Source: Voacanga thouarsii
Lineage: Eukaryota > Streptophyta > Magnoliopsida > Gentianales > Apocynaceae
NCBI GenBank assembly: GCA_026120185.1
Contig: JANUWF010001188.1
Coordinates: 124,001 to 188,000 of the forward strand
Length of the DNA: 64,000 nt
Reading direction: 5' to 3'
Made by a program: the position numbers and the translations under genes. The notes under the pieces were generated by a model. It made no database searches. It was not told the origin of the DNA and worked only from the letters and a program-made list of their open reading frames with translations. This document shows positions 44,127-54,225 of the stretch, piece after piece; positions within the stretch are counted from its first letter, which is position 1, and each line of letters opens with the position of its first letter.

Positions 44127-44926
44127 ATGGATAGTCGTAATTCGTTTGAGAGGTGGTCAAATTTTGAATTATTTTTCAAAGAAGAAGATTTTGATGTGTT
44201 TTCCTTTTCAATCTAACCATTTCCTCTTGATCTGCCTGTTCAAGAGACTGCTCATTTAGATTTCTAATTTGATATGCCCATTCAAGATACTTCTTTTAAT
44301 GCCTTTTCTCTGATGGAGGATATGCTTGTGCATGATCCTTTCTACGCCGTAATAGATTTTGAACAAAGTCAGAATATAGTTCATAAAATACACCTTGAAG
44401 GTATCACTTCGGACGAAGTTCTTGTAGAGAAGAAGATAATCAGGAGGCGGAGAAATGAGAAGGACAGTAGCTCCAAGATATTATCAAGAGCAACTATTTC
44501 GAAGTATTTTTACATGTCACTCACTTGGGTGGCTAAAGAACTAAATGTTAGCCTAACCATTCTCAAGAGAAGATGTAGAGAGTTGGGAATTAGTTGATGG
44601 CCTCACAGGAAGTTGATTAGCTTGGAGACCCTAATCAAGAAAGTTCAGGTTCTCTCATACGCACACTTGTAAATAAGTTAATTATATACTCCCAAGATAA
44701 CAAAGAACTAATAATTTGAGAGTATGTCTTTGGATTTATAGGAGATGAAAAATGAAGAATGAGGAATATGGCTAAGAAGAACTTGAAAGAAGCCATTGAG
44801 ATGCTGGAACATGAGAAGAAATTGATGGAAGAAATCCCTGATACACAGTTGAAGGACCGAACTAAAAGACTGAGACAAGCATACTTCAAGGCCAACTATA
44901 AGAGGAAAAAACTAAATCATGTTTAA
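44127..44926 (+). pseudogene. RKD-like RWP-RK transcription factor copy
   Basis: From ATG 44,127 one frame runs through exon 1 to 44,648, interrupted only by three stops (TAA 44,214; TAA 44,265; TGA 44,595). Its C-terminal half is the RWP-RK domain of plant RKD proteins: 'LSRATISKYFYMSLTWVAKE', 'LNVSLTILKRRCRELGIS', then the stop, then 'WPHRKLISLETLIKKV'. The stop sits exactly on the Arg of RWPxRK, which is needed for DNA binding. A 93-bp intron (gt at 44,649, ag at 44,740-44,741) leads to exon 2 with '[20 protein letters not shown]' and '[20 protein letters not shown]', the coiled part after the domain, ending at TAA 44,924-44,926. The start of exon 2 has a frameshift. Predicted size is about 235 residues, near the family norm. 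RKD proteins control egg-cell identity, and relatives are linked to nucellar embryony in citrus and mango. The copy retains an intron, so it was taken up as DNA. Confidence 0.9.
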
Positions 44927-46222
44927 GACTCAAATGAAGGTGTTTTAGGTATCCCTTAAATGAAATCATTATTTTGGAGAAGATCTTGGAGGATTGGATC
45001 AACTTGATGCCACATTCTATGAAGGATAATGTTCTTTGATCTCTAGGGAGTTATTTCTTTTAGTTTAATTTTCATTTTATACTTTTATGGTGTGTTTTAT
45101 TTTATTTTGTGCTTTGTTTTTAGGTTGTGAAATACTCTTTTCAAATACAAAAATCCTTTCTTGAAGGAATTCAACTATCTAATTTCTTATGATATTTATG
45201 CCTTGGGGAGTATTACCGCTTTGTGAAATATAAATTATGTATTTATTACCTCTTTGTATTTATCTTTACTTGATTATACAATATAAATTATGTTTGTTGC
45301 CATTGTCAAATCCAAACCGCAACAGATAGCAACCCCTTTCCAAGATATAAAAGGATTCTCTTGATTCTTATACAAAAGAAAAGAAAACACTCAAAAATTT
45401 GTAGGTCATATAATCCAAAGAAGATAACCACATAACAAAGGCCAGTAATTTCAAGTGGTGAACTACAACATAAATAGTCCGCCTACGGGAAATTGGCTTC
45501 CCACAGAGAACAAAAACTTGATTTAGATTTCCTGGACTAGGCTACATAGACAGAAAAAGAAACATGGCTAGTCAAATGACCGCCTATAAATAATGCTCAT
45601 GGCTAGTTACATGAATATGTCAAAAAGGCATTCAACACTAAAACAGCTGCTTGGGCAGACACTTTTAGATAATAAACTACGAATCTCAGGCATCTCATTT
45701 TATTCTTAAGGACCATATGATATGTCGTCATCAGAGTACCAACCACAAACATTTAAACAATTTTTTTTTAACTTATTCAGATTTTGCAACACATTGAAAT
45801 TCAAACAAAAAATCTTCTACTCCAAATTGTCTCAGCCCACAATGAAATGAAGAAGTCTGATTATTTTTAAAAAAATCATAAAAATACTATCAGCAATATT
45901 TCCAATTCATCAATCAGGTGACACTACTTTTAATCACATTTTACCCACAAAAGAAATACCAAAAATTATGCAATTAGTCATCCACTGTGATCTCAGTCTA
46001 TACAAATCAAAATGCCACCCAAGCTGCCTGTATGCCCATGCTAATTGTACTCAGAAGAAAAAGAATCCATCCCATGATATTGGTAGTAAAAAATTTAAGT
46101 ACATTTCCCCGATATCACCTTAATGAGACAAAGGCGGCTTAGTAACATTGATAACAAATTGTAGAGATAGAGCAATGAGGAAAAAAATAGCATAAGTGAG
46201 CTACAGAAAGGAAAACAACAGG
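44927..46222. other. CACTA interior, no clear gene
   Basis: The 3' flank of the RKD-like copy (to about 45,290) is AT-rich. From 45,290 the plus strand is A-rich, so the minus strand reads as T-rich, with hydrophobic frames such as 'MGWILFLLSTISMGIQAAW' (about 46,024-46,082). It might be an exon of a membrane protein, but I cannot name a family. Confidence 0.35.
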
Positions 46223-46230
46223 ACATACCA

Positions 46231-46292
46231 CAGCAACAACATCATATACAAGGCGTATCACTTTATCAAGAAAGGACACACCATTCTCTGAA
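46231..46292 (-). pseudogene. Possible captured exon, callose synthase-like
   Basis: The minus-strand frame reads 'NGVSFLDKVIRLVYDVVAV' and ends at a good splice donor (gtatgt). The text is like the stretch of plant callose synthases (GSL family) that precedes the conserved 'WRNYDDFNEYFW' region. The next exon was not found, so the match rests on about 19 residues and is weak. Confidence 0.3.
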
Positions 46293-46299
46293 ACACAAC

Positions 46300-47090
46300 T
46301 ATTGTTGTGACTTTAAAAATACTTCAGTTTTGTTGCAAAAAGGGATAAGGAGGAGGCGAAAAAGATGATTAGTTTGCTTAGTTTACATAAAATATTTTAA
46401 TTTCACTACCTTGTCTTTTATTGGAGTCATATGAGTGCACAAAATATTTTAATTGCACTGCCTTGATATTTTTCTGTTGTTGTGACTTTACAAATAATTG
46501 GGTTTTGTTGCAGAATATGCACATTAGTTTCATAGTTTAGAAAATTTATGTTGATATATGTCTACGTTTTAATATTATAAATTTACACTTGTACTTTATT
46601 TTTTTAAAAGATGATGCAGTGGTTTTCTATTTATTAGAGTCATTTCATTATCGAGACTGATCTCCGATTTGTATAGTGTGCAGGTAAGGAGATGTTCTAA
46701 AGCCCAACCCACTAACCTAGAGCTATGTTGGATAAAAACTAATATTTTGTCGAGACTGAGAAGAGGAAGAGATAAGGAGGAAGGAGAAAAGATGATACCA
46801 AGAAGAGACAAGAAGGAAGGGGAAAAGATGATACTGAGGAGGACTGACGTACTCAATTTTGTTTCTTGTTTTACATGTACTATTGTTTCTAATAGATTCT
46901 TTGACATTTCCTACTTGTTATATATATAGTATTACTTCTCTTGTGGAGTTTAAGGATTATTTATGATTTCAATGTTCAAGAGATTGATTTTGATTTGTTT
47001 GGCATTATGCAAATTGTTAAGCAAATTGTGTATTATTATGATTGGTGTTGAATGAGTTGAACGGATTGTATTTAGTTCGAAATTACAAGT
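46300..47090. other. CACTA interior, no gene seen
   Basis: Short direct repeats are present: 'aaaatattttaatt(t/g)cac' near 46,388 and 46,440, and 'aagatgataccaagaag' with 'aaaagatgatactgagg' near 46,788 and 46,822. The overlapping frames at 46,596-46,929 on both strands have no recognised product. Confidence 0.4.
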
Positions 47091-47099
47091 AGATAAGCC

Positions 47100-47676
47100 T
47101 AAATTCCGATCAATTATTTTTTTATAAAAAAATTAATCAAATACAACGGTTACAAAACTATCGTATTTTCTTATCAAGACCATCGCATTTGGTAATGGCT
47201 AAACAGAATAAATACGACGGTCTGAACAGTTGTTTTTAATAATAGTCGCAATTGCTTTGAGATTTATTGCCACAATTGTAATTACGACAGTTAGATACCT
47301 TCGCAAATACTTAGCAATTGTGACGGTTAGGGCCATTGCAAATAACCGTCGCAATTAACAAGTATTTGCGATCGTTTAAAACTATCGTATTTACGGAACA
47401 ATTGCGACATTTTTTTCACCAAATGCGACGGTTTGTAGAATCTCAACCATGGTAAGTAATTGCAACGTTTTTCCCTGACCGTCGTATTTACACCGTCACA
47501 TTAGATAAATACGATGGGTTTTTTTTTTTTTTTTTGGTCATTTTTAATAAAAACAACACCATTATATACAACGGTCAAACACCCGTCATTTAATTGTCGT
47601 TTATAGCAAAAACGATAGTATTTTCTCAAATATGATGGTTTTCTAGCCGTCGTATTTTCCTGAATTTTTAGTAGTG
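47100..47676. repeat. Right subterminal repeats of the CACTA element
   Basis: A dense set of 'acgacggt', 'accgtcgca' and 'gcgacggtt'-like motifs in both orientations up to the terminus, about ten copies, many mutated at the CG (for example 'acgatgg'). It is longer than the left array. Confidence 0.8.
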
Positions 47677-47679
47677 AAA

Positions 47680-47995
47680 GCCACCTATTTCCTCCTTAAG
47701 GTGTTCAAACTAGATTAATAGCAATGCCTCAAGTGCCTATTTCTTATCATGCACCTCCACTGCCTCCTCCTCAATAACATTCGAAGCCCTCACTTGTAGA
47801 TTTGTTGTCCAAGATGGTTTCTTCTACTGCTTCATGCTTCTGTGTTATTGAAGCATCACTGAGGAACCAAGAGGCATCAATTCACAATCTTCTGTGTTAA
47901 AGCATGCAAATTACAAAGCTTCTTGCTGATAGTTAGAATGGCATTCTTCTAGGGACTATAGAGGCCGATCCATGTGATGGTCGTGGAATGAATTG
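47680..47995 (+). pseudogene. Gypsy gag fragment, right of CACTA insertion
   Basis: It continues the gag of 31,875-32,148: a Pro-rich stretch ('MPQVPISYHAPPLPPPQ', about 47,722-47,775), then 'KPSLVDLLSKMVSSTA' (about 47,780-47,830) and 'EASLRNQEASIHNL' (about 47,850-47,892), which match the coiled C-terminal gag of Athila/Tat elements before the protease. Stops are present. It fades near 47,995. Confidence 0.7.
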
Positions 47996-48470
47996 ATTTA
48001 TTTTCTCTTACATCTTTTGCATATAGAAAATTTTATTTTATTATTATTTTTTTATAAAAATATAAATGATTAATATTGATCAAAAGATATTTAAAGGATG
48101 GCTTACTAGTTAACAATCAAGAGGACTATGAACTAGCAGTGGTTAATACAAGTCCCAAAATTTGTCTGAACATCAGGGTACAAAGTAAAAATAATAGTGT
48201 ACACATGTGTTTTGATCCTTTTAGCAATTTCCAATGGTTGGCAAGCTACACCCTCAAACAGCGCTCTATTATTTTATGTTTGTTTGCTTATTTGATGTTC
48301 TTACTTTTTTTCTTTGTTTTGGATTTAGACTTAGTTTAATTTGAATTTGTTGTGTCTATTTTTTGTGGTTTGATTTAGATAAAATTGTGGTATGTTTTTG
48401 TTGCAATGTTAGTTTGTTTGTTTCTAGTATTTGAAATAAAAGAAAAAAAGAAAAAAAAATGCATGTTACA
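47996..48470. other. No gene recognised
   Basis: T-rich sequence. The frame 48,076-48,339 ('LVNNQEDYELAVVNTSPKIC') has some protein-like text but no family I know. It could be further gypsy remnant. Confidence 0.35.
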
Positions 48471-48479
48471 AGTTGTTGC

Positions 48480-48725
48480 TCCAAACCGGCACTATTCAAA
48501 TCAATTGAATTGGAGCTAATTTAATTTAGAGGCATTAAAGTCATCGAGATAGTGGGAATAACTGGTGCCTGTTTGCATCATTAAACTGGAATCGGTTATA
48601 TAAGTGAAACACAAAAATGACATCGTTTTATTAAAGCCGGTTAGGGTTTTATACCTTAACCAGCTCATATTATCACATCCCAATAGGTGTTGGTTAACTT
48701 CGCACAACCGGCACTAAAAAGCTGC
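48480..48725. mobile_element. Possible CACTA-type subterminal fragment
   Basis: Alternating 'accggcacta' (48,485; 48,709) and 'ccggtta'/'cggttat' motifs resemble the subterminal arrays of another CACTA family (accggcacta / tagtgccggt). No end with a TSD is seen. Confidence 0.35.
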
Positions 48726-49960
48726 AGCCGATAATCTCTTTTCCCAAATCCTATCTAACCCGTTGCCGGTTTCTTCCCTCTACTCTCCCAGCCTTGCTGT
48801 TGGTTTGAACCCAACCATAGCATACCTTCAATTCCTCTCGATGTTCACCCCTTCATGTGTGATTTAATCTCCCCCCTTCATTTTCACTAGAGCCACGGTG
48901 TACAGCCATCTTCACTACTGGCTGTTGTTTAAAGCACTCAATCAGATTATACCCCATGTGAAGATGTAGCCTACTAGCACTGGGCAACCTCCCTTAATGT
49001 CCATTGCACGCAAATTTTGGTAAATTTTTCCTTCTTTTGGTTTTCATTATCTCGGCTTATAAAGTTTACATTGTGCTTGATATGTTAATATTTTCTCACT
49101 GTATAGTGTTGTAAACTTTGCTTTTATTAGGCATATTGATTTTGCTTTGCTGATCAGATTGGTTCATGCTAGTTGCAATAGATGCTGAATTTGTTTTTTT
49201 AATGGATATTAAAATATTACTACCCTAAAGAGGTTGAAGTGTGTCTAGTTTTGGGGTGCAATGAGCTTTAATGAATGAATTGTGAGGGAAAGGTGGGTTC
49301 ATTGTTAATGATTGATTTCTTGAAAATTAATTTATAATATAGGAATTAGATTTCAGATGTTGATATATTAAGGGTGCTTTTGTTTTTGGGATTTTTGTGA
49401 ACAGTTAGATTTATTATTTTTTTTGTGGCAATATAATTGTACTTTGTCTTTATCAAATAATCAATTTTGTGTGTGACTGAATAGCTGAAATTGAATTAGG
49501 TGAATAGGGTTATGTGTTTTTGCTTTTGTGATGAAATTGAATTAAGCTATGGGAGCTAATTTGTGGGTGCAAAAATTTCATACTTTTGTGGAAAATGTTG
49601 AAAAATGTTTGCCTTGTGGAGTTTGGGAGGGCATATTGGGGTAATCATACTCATTTGTTGGATATTATGATACTAAATGGCAATTGATATTTTCTTAGGA
49701 ATGATTAGATATTCATTGCCTGAATTTTGTTAAATGTTATTGCTTTTTAAATATAGTAGAGTATATTTTATATTTCTTTACATTTTGATTTATGCTTTAT
49801 GGTGTTTATGTTCTCTATTTTCTTATGTTTTTTCAGATTTTTGTGGTTATTGTGGTTGTAGTTTAGAGTTTGGTTTATGAATTAGTATTGATTGAGGTGG
49901 GGGTTGGTTTATAGTGTTGAGTTGGATTATTGTTAATTTAATAGGAGGACACCATCCATT
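48726..49960. other. T-rich stretch without recognised gene
   Basis: The plus strand is rich in T and G with no long frame. It reads like intron or retrotransposon leader sequence. Nothing is supported as a gene. Confidence 0.4.
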
Positions 49961-49991
49961 TTTCTGCCCATTTTTCTTACACCTTATACTA

Positions 49992-50850
49992 TGCCACCTA
50001 AATAGTCTAAGCTTCCCTCCCAAGAGGAAGAAGGGTGAAGCTTCTTCTTCTCAACCTCCCATTCCTTTGGGATAGATGCGGATTGTGAGGAGTGGTATAA
50101 CACTAAAGTCCACAATAAGATAGTAGTAGAGAAGACTTAGATCTAGAGCTAGATAGGGACCAACATTTAGTGGCCCTATTCAAACAGATAGGCTAGACTC
50201 TTATTTTGGGATTAATATGAGCTTATTATCTTACATTGGTGAAGGAGTTCTTCTCCAATATTTCTAATAAGAGACATAGTTTTTTGAGAATTGTAGATAT
50301 TGTAGTAATAGTGGTGCCTATTCACTTAACTGGGGGGATCTTATTAATATTCTTGGGATAGAGGATAAAGGACCCTGGGTTGAGATAGACACTTATAACA
50401 AAAGGGTCATCTCCGAGCCTGATTGGGACTTTTCTATTTCCTATCAAGAGTTTCAACTCTTTTGTACCCAGGCTAGGTCTACCATAATTATTTAGGTTAC
50501 TAACATGCCCCATCACTTCTGACTTATTATCTATCCTTTAGGTTTCAGTGTGGCCCCTAGAACTAGTAATCTCAATGAGGCTTGGATTATTGCTATATAT
50601 GTCTTACACAAGATGACGCATACCTAGCCTCTCCTACTAGCTCGTATCATCATCTCCTATATGAGAGGAGTTGTAGCATCTGGCTACACTTCTAGAGCTT
50701 TCATTTTCCCCTTTCTTATTACTTATATCCTTAATCACTTCTATGTTTCTATTGAGAGAGAGAGAGACCAGTCATTACCTCCTTGAGGGATATAGTTTCT
50801 GAGGAACCAAAATTAATTGTAGGTTCTCATATGACAGATAGAGGGGGAGA
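49992..50850 (+). pseudogene. Remnant of a 'putative plant transposon protein' ORF
   Basis: Across 50,200-50,780 the plus strand, read in shifting frames, gives the text of the protein domain often found in large gypsy elements and annotated as putative plant transposon protein. Pieces are 'VKEFFSNISNKRHSF', 'INILGIEDKGPW', 'FQLFCTQARSTIII', 'GFSVAPRTSNLNEAWIIAIY', 'LARIIISYMRGVVAS' and 'FPFLITYILNHFYVSI'. At the front (from 49,992) there is a short start 'MPPK' with stops. A Pro/Gln-rich tail (50,885-50,990) follows. The function of this domain is not known. Six or more stops or shifts. Confidence 0.55.
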
Positions 50851-51010
50851 TGGCTTACACCGAAAGGGATAGAGATAGGATATAGGAGCCACCACCGCTA
50901 CAACCACCACTACCATAGCCATAGGAGCCTTCATAGAAGCTACCACCACAGCCACAACCTCAGCAACAGTCACAAGAGCATCCCCTAGCAGTAGATGCTA
51001 TTCGAAAGTA

Positions 51011-51523
51011 TGTTCTCAAAGACTATGTATTCTGTATGAATATATTGTAATAAAATATTTATTTATTCAATTTAGTTTATTTTTTATATTATTGCACATT
51101 TAAATGTGCAAGTATGACAAGTAATGGTCTATGTGTTGGGTTGTTCTTCACAGTAAGGTATAGGTCATGTGTACTTATCATACAAATAAAATTGGGTTCT
51201 TAGTCATTTGATGGAATTGGGCATTTCATTAAGGTAAGACTATTATGCCATGATTTCTAAATAGGAATGGTTTACCTTGAATCAGTGAGTAGTTCACTCA
51301 AATCATATGTATAAGCATATTTCGAATATGTAAAACTGGACTAGTAGTAGTGATCTCTCTTAAAGTACTACAATTATAGAGACAAGACTATTACTGCTAT
51401 AGCGTAGACGGATACCTTCATACTTGAGTGTGAGTTGGTGGTCTGGCGAAGTTAGGATTTTATACTTTGATGTATGTTGGGTGAGATTTCTTTTGTGAGA
51501 TCAATATCCTTGTATGTTGGGTG
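51011..51523 (+). mobile_element. Partial copia LTR, plus strand
   Basis: It starts TGTTCTCAAAGAC and follows the minus-strand reading of the LTRs at 160-1,899 and 26,007-27,787, for example 'gcatatttcgaatatgta', 'tgagttggtggtctg' and 'tactttgatgtatg'. It holds only about the first 0.5 kb of the 1.75-kb LTR. Confidence 0.65.
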
Positions 51524-51793
51524 TGAAGGAATCGTGGAAAACTATTAAAGGAAAAATGCAACATAAAATTTTTAGTTTTTCGAGCTACATCTAGGAGAGA
51601 TACTTACTTTTTTTTATTGGTAGCAGATTAACCAATGAGGGGCCGGGTTGCACTAGAACCTCTTGCGTTGGAAGAGGAGAAGGAGGTGCCCGCTATTCAA
51701 CTGGAACTCCTTCCAGTGTTCTAGTTCTACGCATTAAGTGTCTCCAAGCTTCTTCTCCTCCATTTCTAGAGTATGACTCTACCTTGCTATAGG
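51524..51793 (-). mobile_element. Partial copia LTR, minus strand
   Basis: It begins tgaaggaatcgtggaaaac and is like the start of the LTR at 26,007 (tgaaggattgtgagaaaa, then 'caac(a)taaaattttt'). It is cut at 51,793 by the Tekay-type LTR. No PBS relic lies to its left, so it is a solo or broken LTR. Confidence 0.5.
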
Positions 51794-53124
51794 TGTAACA
51801 CATTTACTAAAGGTAACAGTGGAAGTATATCAAAATTGGGTGTTGCCCCGTCCAGTCACCCAGACAAGGGGTCTTTATAACGAAAAAAAAAATCAACAGA
51901 GTATGTAAGGTCCAGATCCATACAACAACCCATACTGATGGTCATGTGCACATATATAATAAAGAATCTCATACATGAAAATTTCCATTCAACATCAGTA
52001 ATAAGGTAGATTATCCAAAAGGGAAACGTCTAGACCTATTCTGCTGGCACTGAGGTATTGTCCTCTATTTGTAGGTCTGCTCATCTCCAGATCTTACAAA
52101 AAGGGTAAGATAAAAGACATGCATGAGTGAAAAATCACTCTGTGAGTCCCGTGTGTGCTAGTGTTCTATCAAAGAGACAGACTATATAAAACCTTTGAGG
52201 AATGGCATATCATTTGTTCGCTGGAAACAATTCTAAAATTCTTTAATGTAAAGTTTATTCAGAACTCAATCATTTTTGAAAAATTGTATTTCAATTTCAA
52301 ACCACTGCCCTAGTTTTTTTTTCAAATCATAGGCCCTTCTCCAACAGAAGGTCAGCCTGTATCCAAATGCATGTTCCGCAGTCCTTGCCTTCAGTGCCAC
52401 GTATCATTGTACTGAGACCACAGCCTCTAGTACTCAATCGTACATCACCGGAATAAGTACACTGCATCGTACTTATGCTCAGGTATATTGTAGCATACCT
52501 AGTGTACCACAGCACACAATCTTTTACTTCCTAACATAAGCCAGGGGTCCTAATCCTGATGTCAATCACCATCGAGATGGCAAGGAGTCAAATGTACCGA
52601 GTGTCCCCGCCAAGCATCCAGCGAATGACTCGAAATAAGAAGCGCCTGCAGATGCGGCAATTGATAGATGATAAACGGCTAGTTAGGATGACTCATCTCA
52701 ATGTCCTGTCGCCCTATTTGGAGTAAGATAATTCCCAGAACTAACTAGGTAACTTGGGGTTGTTTACCTCTAACATGAGTTAGTACAAAGATCAAAGTCT
52801 TTGTAGAGTACTCAACGTCAACAATACCAACCTTGTCTGACAGATCAAGCCAGAGGGTTATTTGATCCTACAGGATTTTCAAATCAAAAACATTTTTAGG
52901 GCAAAACAATATTTTCTAGAATTTGATCCCACTGACTCGCAAGTTAGATCATCATTCACATAGGCTCCGCAGAGCCAATCAATTCATTCCATGGCACACC
53001 AGGCGAATAAAACAAATTCAAGGATCAAAAGGTCATTTTTCAAAAGTCAATCTCATCACGAGAGATCATTGTCCAAAATCATGTTAAAACAGGATAAAGA
53101 GTTCTGTTTACACATCAAAACATG

Positions 53125-53510
53125 TTTCCAAGAGTATTTAGGTCGTTTTCTCCGTACTCGATCACAAAAGTAATTTCCCAAGAGTATTTAGGTCATTTAC
53201 CCATACCCGATTCCAAAAGACTTTCCAAGAGTATTCGAGTCATTTTATTCTTACCCGATTTTAAAAGTATTCACAAAAGTTCTAATAAGGGTATTTAGGT
53301 CGTTTACTGTATACCCGATACCAAAAGTTTTTATAAATATTCCGATAAGGACATTTGGATCATTTTCCAAATACCCGACTCCGAAGGAATTCATTTCATG
53401 AAATCCAAAATTCTAATCCAAAAAGAGGATTAACTTCAAAGTATCCAAACATATTTCCATAAAATGTTCCAATAAGAGCATTCCAGTCAATTTATGAATG
53501 CTTGATTCCA
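53125..53510. repeat. Degenerate tandem repeats of about 60 bp in the Tekay LTR
   Basis: Units around 53,131, 53,177, 53,226, 53,281, 53,343 and possibly 53,470 share 'gagtatttaggtc(g/a)tttac', then 'tacccgat(t/a)cc' and 'aaaag'. They differ by substitutions and small indels. No function is visible. Confidence 0.65.
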
Positions 53511-54059
53511 AATTTTACCATTTTCCAAATATCCTAAATATTTAATCTAAAAAGGACTAAATTCACAAAATTCATGCTTTAATCATCCAATAAGGTTTCC
53601 AAGCAATTATGAGATTCAATCGTGCCCAAAATGGCATAAAATAATTCTTACTCAGATAAACCTTAAACATATTCAGGGATTTCCAAAATGGTATACAACA
53701 TAGCATTTCATAGAAAAGTGAAGCACACTAACTTTCAAAAGGTTTTAGAAATCAAAAGGACTCACCTCGTATCCTAACTAAACACTTTCCGTTTATAGCC
53801 GTTCAACCATCGTTTCTACCATTTTCAACGTTTTGTTGGTCGTTTACCGACAAACCTACACCAAACATCGTTTTCGGGTCAAATCATGTTCGACTGAAAA
53901 ATAGCCGATGGTTAGCCGACAATTAGCCGACGTCTAACCAATGTTTCGCTGACGAGGCCGACGGTTAAGGAAAATGTTCAACTTTCGTTCACGTTGTTTT
54001 TTCATCGTTTGATCAATTCTTTCATTTTCCTTTTCCTACATCCTTCCACCTAGGGGTGG

Positions 54060-54225
54060 AAATATTGAACACGACACGCCAACCCGACACGAAAATGACA
54101 CGATTATAGCGGGTTAGGGTTGGGGCTTCGCGTGTTCGGGTCGAAACGGGTCGACCCGTTTAGCTTTAAACGGGTTCGGGTCATAAACGGGTTGAACCCG
54201 TTTCAACCCGCCAACCCGTTTTTTT
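54060..54225. repeat. Left subterminal repeats of the hAT transposon
   Basis: Many copies of 'cgggt', 'aacgggt' and 'aacccg' in both directions, with 'acacgac' units next to the end. In Ac-like elements subterminal repeats bind the transposase. Confidence 0.8.

Larger units (their letters stand above)
32149..47676. mobile_element. CACTA element carrying host-gene pieces, 15.5 kb
   Basis: Ends are CACTACAAAAAAATGGGG at 32,149 and, on the minus strand, CACTACTAAAAATTCAGG at 47,676. Both are flanked by AAA (32,146-32,148; 47,677-47,679) and by the two halves of one gypsy gag. Subterminal arrays of GACGGTT/AACCGTC-type motifs lie at both ends, as in En/Spm elements. Without the 8.5-kb copia insert it is about 7.0 kb. 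I find no TNPA/TNPD-type transposase, so it looks non-autonomous. It carries an RKD-like gene copy, a C-rich tract with a small open frame, and possibly other exons. Confidence 0.85.

Noticed and set aside
44635..44895. 86-codon minus-strand frame with a signal-peptide-like text
   Set aside because: It is exactly antisense to RKD-like exon 2 and the intron.
46596..46929. Overlapping frames on both strands (103 and 86 codons)
   Set aside because: Built from short purine-rich direct repeats, with no similarity to a known protein.
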